DNA of 64,000 bases, taken from NCBI GenBank assembly GCA_963761615.1, contig CAVXGU010000004.1, positions 744,001 through 808,000 of the forward strand, written 5' to 3'. Position numbers and translations under genes: made by a program. The DNA is from CAVXGU01 sp963761615 (GTDB taxonomy: Bacteria; Acidobacteriota; Vicinamibacteria; Vicinamibacterales; CAVVIG01). Below, one piece after another: positions 58,927-64,000 of the stretch. The notes under the pieces are model-generated. The model made no database searches, was not told the DNA's origin, and saw nothing but the letters and a program-made list of their open reading frames with translations. Each line of letters begins with the position of its first letter. Within the stretch, counting starts at the first letter, position 1.

Positions 58927-59042
58927 AATGTGGTAATGGGGTGATGTGGTGATGGGGTAATGGGGGATTACGCTGGCACGCCGTGTAACGTGAACCGCGG
59001 TCTTTCCATTACTACATCACCACATTACCCCCTTACCCCATT
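58927..59042. repeat. 37-bp inverted repeat of GTGATGGGG type after the ABC operon
   Basis: Arms at 58927-58963 and 59006-59042 match at 32 of 37 positions, with a 42-base spacer. The arms are built from GTAATGGGGTGATG-like units. The same type of unit recurs at 61408-61447. It may serve as the operon's terminator hairpin. Confidence 0.65.
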
Positions 59043-59059
59043 CGTCATGGCGTCAGGCA

Positions 59060-60049
59060 TCACCCCCGGGGCGCCACGTAGCTCTTCCTGGCGCGCGGCT
59101 TCATTCCCTTCTTCGCAATCCGCACCTCGATCTTGTGGACCTTGCCGTCGCGCTCGGGCGGGGCGTAGCCGAGCAGGTACTGGCTGTGGAGCTCGTCGGC
59201 CACCTGGGCGAAGGCGGCGCCGAGGTCGTCGTGGAAGTCGACCTCCGCGTAGCCCCCGCCGGTTTCCTCGGCGACGCGCGCGAGACCGGGGTCGGGGAGG
59301 TCGGCGGACATCATCGCGCCGAGGGCGGCGGCCCCGAAGGCGGGCGGCATCGGCTGCCGGCTCCGGCTGCGCATGCCGATGGCGTAGATCATCACGTTCT
59401 CGCGGCGCGCGCGGTCGATTACCTCGGCCTGGCTCACCGGCTCCTGGTGGAACGTGAACAGCCCGCTGTCCTTGCCGTCGCTGAGCACGAGGATGACGGA
59501 GCGCGAATCGCTCGACCCGGCGACGGCGTCCGGCGCGCTCCCGGTCCCGTCCTTCTCCGTGAACTTGTCCATCGCCTCGTCCAGCCCGCGCCAGAGGGGC
59601 GTGGGGGCGTCCGGCTTGATCGCATCGGGCAGGGAGGCGAGGAGCGTGTTCGGGTCGTGCGTGAACGTCGGGCCGATCGTGACGTCCTCGCCGAAGGTGC
59701 CGAGGCGGGCGACGTCGTTCGGACCCAGACGCGCGAAGAGCTGCGAGGCCGAGGCCCGCAGCAGCGGCAGGTTGCCTTCCATGCTGCCGGACACGTCGAG
59801 CATCACGATGAGCCGGATGGGCTGGGGCGTGTTGTCGAACTGCGTGATCGGCTGCGGCTTGCCCTGGTCGCGAACTTCGAAATCGCCCTGCGAGAGCGTC
59901 GTGACGAGCCGGCCGTCGTGATCGGTGACGGTCACGAAGACGCGGACCGTGTCGCTCGTGCCGCGGAAGATCGGCGGCTGCGCGGCAGCCGGGGAGACGA
60001 TTCCGGCCACGCACGCTGCGAGCGTCCCGGAGACCAGGAGGCGCTTCAT
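59060..60049 (-). CDS. secreted VWFA-domain protein (acidobacterial type)
   Basis: A 329-residue exported protein. After a signal peptide come a strand-rich part, VRVFVTVTDHDGRLVTTLSQGDFEVRDQGKPQPITQF, and a von Willebrand factor A domain with the MIDAS motif DVSGSM (IRLIVMLDVSGSMEGNLPLLRASASQLFARL) and the later LVLSDGKDSGL. This domain order, with a beta part before the VWA, is the VWFA-related acidobacterial family. It mediates protein contacts through metal ions. AGAGGG six bases before ATG 60049. It is the best single phylogenetic hint in the window. Function in the cell is unknown. Confidence 0.88.
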   Translation of the reverse strand: MKRLLVSGTLAACVAGIVSPAAAQPPIFRGTSDTVRVFVTVTDHDGRLVTTLSQGDFEVRDQGKPQPITQFDNTPQPIRLIVMLDVSGSMEGNLPLLRASASQLFARLGPNDVARLGTFGEDVTIGPTFTHDPNTLLASLPDAIKPDAPTPLWRGLDEAMDKFTEKDGTGSAPDAVAGSSDSRSVILVLSDGKDSGLFTFHQEPVSQAEVIDRARRENVMIYAIGMRSRSRQPMPPAFGAAALGAMMSADLPDPGLARVAEETGGGYAEVDFHDDLGAAFAQVADELHSQYLLGYAPPERDGKVHKIEVRIAKKGMKPRARKSYVAPRG

Positions 60050-60110
60050 GGACATCCCTCTTTCGTCGGCAGGCCAGGCACGATCCCTACACTAATACCA
60101 TGGCTCCGGA

Positions 60111-60254
60111 CTTCAGGCTCGGGGCTCTCGGCTCTCGGCTCTCGGCTCTTGGCTCTCGACTCTCGGCTCTCGGGCTTGCCCGCAGTTCCGCAGCGTTGCG
60201 AAACCGAGAGCCCAGAGCCCCCAGAGCCCAGAGCCCAGAGCCGAGAGCCTGAAG
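60111..60254. repeat. 144-bp imperfect hairpin of GGCTCTC repeats
   Basis: The left arm (60111-60174) is a tandem run of GGCTCTC-type units and the right arm (60204-60254) is the complementary GAGAGCC/CAGAGCC run; the ends CTTCAGGCTC and GAGCCTGAAG are inverted. It lies between the VWFA gene and the 60258-60833 gene. Slipped-strand growth is a likely origin. Confidence 0.7.
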
Positions 60255-60257
60255 CCC

Positions 60258-60833
60258 CTAGGTGTGCAGTGTCTGGTAGAGCGCCAGCGCCTGGTAGGTC
60301 GCCTTCGCGATCAGGTCGGCCATGTATCCGGGCATGCCGCCCAGGACCCCGTCCGAGATGGCCTTGGGCGGCCCTTCCTTCAGGCCGACGAGGTGGCCGA
60401 GGACGCCGGAGCGCTCGGCGTCGAGAACCCACGGCTTCATCTCGACCGTGGCGCGCGTCACCATCACGTTGGTCACCGCGCCGTCGGGACCGATGGCCAC
60501 ACCGACTTCGATCGGGCCGTGCTGCGTGTCCAGCTGCGGAAAGAGCACCGTGCCGATCGTCCGGCCGGATGCATCCAGCCCGGCGAAGAACTTCACCTCG
60601 TCGGTGTCGGGGTTGAAGTGCCCGAGCTGGACGATCTGCTGGAGCTGCGGCTTCCCGATGTGGACGGTCGTCTCGGTGTAGCGCGCGGCGTTGGGGAGCG
60701 CGGCTCGAATGACGTCCGCCTGCTTGCGCATGACGACGACCGGCGTGATGTGTGCTTGGAGCGAGCTCCCGGCGAACGCCGCCATCGCGACGGCCACGGC
60801 GGCGCCCGTCCGGAATGCGTGCTGCTTCCTCAC
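60258..60833 (-). CDS. exported protein of unknown function (possible FMN-binding/RnfG-like fold)
   Basis: A 191-residue exported protein. A GTG start at 60833 has AAAGGAG six bases upstream, and a signal peptide ends near SLQAH. The domain starts with TPVVVMRKQADVIRAALPNAARYTETTVHI; the strand EVGVAIGPDGAVTNVMVTRATVEMKPWVLDA has the rhythm of FMN-binding RnfG-like domains, but their S/T-GAT flavin motif is absent. It is probably cotranscribed with the membrane protein gene 20 bases upstream. Function unknown. Confidence 0.6.
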   Translation of the reverse strand: MRKQHAFRTGAAVAVAMAAFAGSSLQAHITPVVVMRKQADVIRAALPNAARYTETTVHIGKPQLQQIVQLGHFNPDTDEVKFFAGLDASGRTIGTVLFPQLDTQHGPIEVGVAIGPDGAVTNVMVTRATVEMKPWVLDAERSGVLGHLVGLKEGPPKAISDGVLGGMPGYMADLIAKATYQALALYQTLHT

Positions 60834-60852
60834 GACTGACTCCTTTCTTCGG

Positions 60853-61407
60853 CTACGACGTCTGGGACAACGGGCGCGCGGCGATCTCACGGCACGCGCC
60901 CACCGCCACCACCACATAAACCGCCGCCATCGCCCAGCCGCCGGCGAGCGTGAGCCAGGAGAAAGCGGGCAGGCCGGCCTTGATCAGCCACTGGCCGGCG
61001 AAGTCGAACAGGCCGGACGAGAACGCCACCACGATGACGGTGTCGCGCCACCACGCCGGCCAGCCGAGCCCGAAGATCACGAGGGTTTCGAGCGCGGCCA
61101 CGATCGCGTAGAGCAGGATGTGGACGTGGGAGTCCTGGATGAGCAGGTCCGTGTCCACGGTGTGGGCCTCCTCGCCGAGCGTCGACAGATCCACCGTCTC
61201 GGTCTGCGTCGTCGTCGCGGACGGGAGGGACGCCGCGCTCACCGGACCCGACGGCGCATAGGTCGCCGCCACGTTGGCCGGGGTGAGGCCCGCATAGGTC
61301 TTCACCATGAGAAACGCGAAGACATAGGCGCAGCCCAGCGCCGTCAGGAACAGGGCGACGGCCAGCTTCACGGAACGATCGGCATTTCTCAGTCGGTACG
61401 GTCCCAT
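60853..61407 (-). CDS. four-helix inner-membrane protein of unknown function
   Basis: A 184-residue membrane protein with four helices: VKLAVALFLTALGCAYVFAFLMV, HILLYAIVAALETLVIFGL, TVIVVAFSSGLFDFAGQWL and FSWLTLAGGWAMAAVYVVVAV, and a periplasmic loop rich in Ser/Thr after the first. The segment IQDSHVHILLYAI contains two His residues at the membrane border, suitable for metal or heme binding. It is followed by the RnfG-like secreted gene, so they may form a redox or metal pair. No family name is recognised. Confidence 0.7.
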   Translation of the reverse strand: MGPYRLRNADRSVKLAVALFLTALGCAYVFAFLMVKTYAGLTPANVAATYAPSGPVSAASLPSATTTQTETVDLSTLGEEAHTVDTDLLIQDSHVHILLYAIVAALETLVIFGLGWPAWWRDTVIVVAFSSGLFDFAGQWLIKAGLPAFSWLTLAGGWAMAAVYVVVAVGACREIAARPLSQTS

Positions 61408-61444
61408 GCTCCATCACCTCGTCATCCATCACCCCATCACCCCA

Positions 61445-62557
61445 TCAGAAGGTGGTGACAATCTGTGCGATGTAGTGCACCGTCCAGTTCGAATCACCAC
61501 TGCTCGTCGGGAACGTATTGGCGGTCGATCGATCGAAGCGGATCTCGCCGCGAAGCTGGAAGCGGGGGATCCGGAATGTCGTGTGCTCGACGGTGGCGAA
61601 GATGCCCTCGCCGCCGACGCCCAGGAAGTACAGCGGCGCGATGGTGAAGGACGTCAGCGTCTGCGGGACACCCGTGCGTGCGCCGTCGCGATCGTTGAAC
61701 ACCTCGGCCCGCACCGTGGCGCCGAAGTTGCGTCCGAGGCGCCGGAAGGCGCTCGCGGTGGCGCCGTACCACTGCGTCGCCGCCAGCGTGCCGCTCGCCT
61801 GGTCGCCGCCGAGGTTGGCTTCCCCGCCGATGATCCAGGCGCCGGTCGGCTCCAGCGCGTAGTCGAAGCTGGCGAGGTAGCGCTTCTGTGTCGCGCCCGG
61901 CTGGCCCTCGGGGCCGTACAGGAAGCCGGCGCCGACGCTGGACTGCTCGGTCGGCCTGATGCCCAGGCGCCCGCCGACGGTCTTGCCGTGGTTCGGCTCG
62001 AGATCCGACTGCCAGCCGTTGGCGACCCAGCCGGCCACGTCCACCCGGCGGGACGCGGCGTAGCGGCCGATGACCCCCACCATCTTCGTCGGACGGGCGA
62101 GGTCGAAGTTGTAGCTGTTCGTCGCCTGGAGATTGAGCGGCTCGTCGTCGCGCTCGAAGCCGAGCGGCGTGTCGAACTTGCCAGCCGAGACGCTGAACGC
62201 GGACCACTTGGGCGGGGTGAGGTTGACGATGAGGTTGTCGATCTCGATGTCCGTGCTCGCTTCGTCGGCCGTCGGGTCCGCGGGCGGCGAGACCGACGTG
62301 GTCAGCTGGCCGAAGATCCACACGTTCTGATCGAGCTCGCGGAACATCGCGACTGCCAGCTTGCCGGCGTCGAAGGCGTTGTCGCCGGTCCGGCCGTTCG
62401 CCTGGCCGTCGACGACGCCGAAGCCGGTGATCTGCAGAGGGGACGGGTTGTCCCCGTTCAAGTTGTTCAGGTCGATGGTCTGCTGCGCGCCTGCCGGGGC
62501 GGCGGCGAGCACGCTCATCCACGCAAACAGACCCACGCACACGATCCAAGGTCGCAT
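61445..62557 (-). CDS. outer-membrane beta-barrel porin-like protein
   Basis: A 370-residue exported barrel. Signal peptide MRPWIVCVGLFAWMSVLAAAPAGAQ, followed by an alternating amphipathic pattern through residue 370 that ends in the outer-membrane signature VHYIAQIVTTF (aromatic last residue). Parts such as WSAFSVSAGKFDTPLGFERDDEPLNLQATNSYNFDLARPTKMVGVIGRY resemble bbp2/OmpL-like porins. AAGGGAG six bases before ATG 62557. It may let solutes or ions pass. It is located between a membrane pair and the Cys-rich secreted gene. Confidence 0.78.
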   Translation of the reverse strand: MRPWIVCVGLFAWMSVLAAAPAGAQQTIDLNNLNGDNPSPLQITGFGVVDGQANGRTGDNAFDAGKLAVAMFRELDQNVWIFGQLTTSVSPPADPTADEASTDIEIDNLIVNLTPPKWSAFSVSAGKFDTPLGFERDDEPLNLQATNSYNFDLARPTKMVGVIGRYAASRRVDVAGWVANGWQSDLEPNHGKTVGGRLGIRPTEQSSVGAGFLYGPEGQPGATQKRYLASFDYALEPTGAWIIGGEANLGGDQASGTLAATQWYGATASAFRRLGRNFGATVRAEVFNDRDGARTGVPQTLTSFTIAPLYFLGVGGEGIFATVEHTTFRIPRFQLRGEIRFDRSTANTFPTSSGDSNWTVHYIAQIVTTF

Positions 62558-62615
62558 CGGTTTCTCCCTTCGTGAGGCGGAGCGGGAAGCGGCCGGCGCA
62601 TGCCGGTCGGAGCGC

Positions 62616-63011
62616 CTACGCGAGTCTGGGAGGTGGGGCGTCGGCGGTGAGGACGATCTCCTGGCGGGCGGCGGTCGATCGCACCAGCGGCTCACTGGCG
62701 GACAGCGGCGTGGGCTGGAATGCGGACGGCGGCATCGTGCTCATCGCGCGACCGAGCACGACCATGCCGCGAGACCCCGCGCCGTTCTGATCGAGCGTGC
62801 AGTGGTCCGCGTTCTCGTCGGGCGTCGGCTTGTGTGCGACGCCGACAGGCGTGCCGCGCATGGGGCACTCCGTCCGGGCGCACATCGCGGCGCAGGCGGC
62901 GGCGGAGGCTTCGGACGCCATGCAGGCGACCGACGTGGTCAGAGGCGCATAGGCCGCGACCGCCAGGGCCAGAACGGCTGACGTCGTCCGCAGTCGCCGC
63001 GCACCAGCCAT
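62616..63011 (-). CDS. small secreted Cys-rich protein
   Basis: A 131-residue exported protein of unknown family. After a signal peptide it has a Cys cluster in VACMASEASAAACAAMCARTECPMRG and then a His/Asp-rich stretch HKPTPDENADHCTLDQNG; six Cys in 55 residues suggest metal binding or disulfides. The rest is a disordered Ser/Pro tail. The start is uncertain between ATG 63011 and codons just upstream. Next to the porin; a metal-handling role is only suggested by the Cys/His content. Confidence 0.6.
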   Translation of the reverse strand: MAGARRLRTTSAVLALAVAAYAPLTTSVACMASEASAAACAAMCARTECPMRGTPVGVAHKPTPDENADHCTLDQNGAGSRGMVVLGRAMSTMPPSAFQPTPLSASEPLVRSTAARQEIVLTADAPPPRLA

Positions 63012-63075
63012 GTTGCCATGATGATCCACCGGACGTCTGCGCGTCAAACTGGGAGCAGCCAGGAAAGGAGGCTGT

Positions 63076-63960
63076 ATGCCATCTCTCTTGCTGATGTTTG
63101 TCGCCGCGGCGGCGCTCCTCGTGGCGCCGGTGCCGGCTCGCGCGAGCGGCGTCGGGTCCACGGGGGGCAGCGCATCGACCGAGGCGAGCGATCGCGCCGT
63201 TGACGAGGTCCGGGCGGCGGAGCAGGCGCGCGCGGATGCCGCGCGTCGTGGCGACGTGCAGGCGTTCGGGAAGCTGCTCGACCCGTCGTTCGTGCGGATC
63301 AACCGATTCGGTCGCGTCCTCGGGCCCGACGACACGACGGCGCTCTCGCCCAGCCCGGGTTTCGAGCTCGAGGACTATACCGTCCGGTACTTCGGCGACG
63401 CCGCCATCACGAACGGGCGCGAGCAGTTCGACACGGCGTCGAACCCGCTGCGCTTCACGCGGGTCTGGGTCCACGAAGGCGGACGCTGGCTGAACCTCGC
63501 CGAGCAGTTGACCGCGATCAGCGCCGAGGCAGCCAGGCCGGACGAGCCGTCCGACGACGACATGGCCCTGGGAGCCGGCGTCGCGCCCGGCGGCGGCGCG
63601 GCCGCGGAGGAACTGCGGCAGGCGGAGTCCCGGTACCGCAACGCCGAGCGCATCAACGACCTGACGCTGCTGGCGCAGTACCGGATGCCGGACTTCGTCC
63701 GCGTGAACCGGCTGGGCGAGATCGAGCCGAACGAGCCCACGCTGCTGGCCGAAGTGAAGGCCGTCAGCCAGGCGCACGATCGCATCGTGCGGACGCGCGG
63801 CAACCTCGGCGTGGTCGTGGGCAGGCTCACCTGGAACGACATGCAGGGCGGCGTCACGAGCCAGCTTCGCTACCTGACCGTGTGGATCTGGCAGGACGGC
63901 CGGTGGCAGATCGCCGCCGAGCAGCGCACGCTGATCCCGAGCGGTCTTGCGACGTCGTAA
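63076..63960 (+). CDS. secreted double NTF2-like (DUF4440-type) protein
   Basis: A 294-residue exported protein with two tandem NTF2-like domains. Domain 1 (about 40-150): VDEVRAAEQARADAARRGDVQAFGKLLDPSFVRINRFGRVLGPDD, then LRFTRVWVHEGGRWLNLAEQLT. Domain 2 (about 175-290): EELRQAESRYRNAERINDLTLLAQYRMPDFVRVNRLGEIEPNEP, then LRYLTVWIWQDGRWQIAAEQRT. Both end with the W-x-x-x-x-EQ pattern of the DUF4440/SnoaL group. GAAAGGAGG before ATG 63076 gives a strong start. It likely binds a ligand or acts as an isomerase in the periplasm. Confidence 0.85.
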   Translation: MPSLLLMFVAAAALLVAPVPARASGVGSTGGSASTEASDRAVDEVRAAEQARADAARRGDVQAFGKLLDPSFVRINRFGRVLGPDDTTALSPSPGFELEDYTVRYFGDAAITNGREQFDTASNPLRFTRVWVHEGGRWLNLAEQLTAISAEAARPDEPSDDDMALGAGVAPGGGAAAEELRQAESRYRNAERINDLTLLAQYRMPDFVRVNRLGEIEPNEPTLLAEVKAVSQAHDRIVRTRGNLGVVVGRLTWNDMQGGVTSQLRYLTVWIWQDGRWQIAAEQRTLIPSGLATS

Positions 63961-64000
63961 CGACGTTCCGGGCTCCGCTCCCGGCTTCGGGCTGTCGGCA

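Overview
The window is GC-rich DNA that is almost fully coding. It most likely comes from an Acidobacteriota genome, probably class Vicinamibacteria. That placement is an inference. It rests on a secreted VWFA protein of the acidobacterial type (59.1-60.0 kb), many one-off secreted or lipoprotein genes, repeated DinB- and NTF2-like genes, and scattered palindromic intergenic repeats. No rRNA is present. The only tRNA found is tRNA-Arg(UCU) at 26.5 kb.

Layout. 0-26.3 kb is ordinary chromosome: an ABC binding lipoprotein, secreted cupin, ankyrin-FKBP fusion, BtpA-family protein, a VC0807/heme-binding/PAP2 operon, a cyclase, an NHL propeller, a Rieske-YceI-CXXCH operon with start/stop overlaps, DinB, hydrolase, peroxiredoxin, a Crp/Fnr regulator, a sodium symporter with a small partner ORF, a SET protein and GT-C transferase, an ABC-F ATPase, an FGE-fold protein, a MarR/cupin pair with twin operators, and an APC permease.

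26.5-38.6 kb is the accessory region. From about 31.5 to 38.6 kb it is an integron-type gene-cassette array. Seven canonical attC sites of 69-74 bp, one variant attC and one terminal R box separate short genes that all lie on the minus strand. Start codons fall 12-41 bp after a recombination point in most cassettes, and several stop codons lie inside the next attC. The cassettes carry a cupin protein, a TIR-like effector candidate, a frameshifted DNA glycosylase, a HEPN protein, a PD-(D/E)XK-like protein, a small basic protein plus a membrane protein, a toxin-antitoxin pair, a secreted protein and a DinB protein. No integrase gene is visible, so in this window it is a cluster of attC sites lacking an integrase. 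Further left lie an NTF2-like gene, a protein with exact 31-residue repeats, a frameshifted metallophosphoesterase and a GNAT, with a 59-bp attC-like site at 27.4 kb and a decayed half site at 26.75 kb.

39-49.3 kb holds a VOC protein, an amidohydrolase and a five-gene minus-strand operon: a DUF6817-like HD protein, a condensation-carrier-thioesterase protein without an adenylation domain, a GT2, an FkbH-carrier protein and a GT4. This looks like a small unassigned biosynthetic cluster using a glyceryl-type unit. 49.5-52.0 kb is a coupled panB-panC-coaX operon for pantothenate and CoA. 52.8-58.9 kb is a complete five-gene peptide/oligopeptide ABC importer operon. 59-64 kb encodes secreted, membrane and porin proteins.

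Seven single-base frame breaks interrupt otherwise well-conserved genes (10.71, 17.04, 28.58, 29.11, 36.55, 40.82 and 56.36 kb). This density suggests residual indel errors in the assembly as much as true gene decay.
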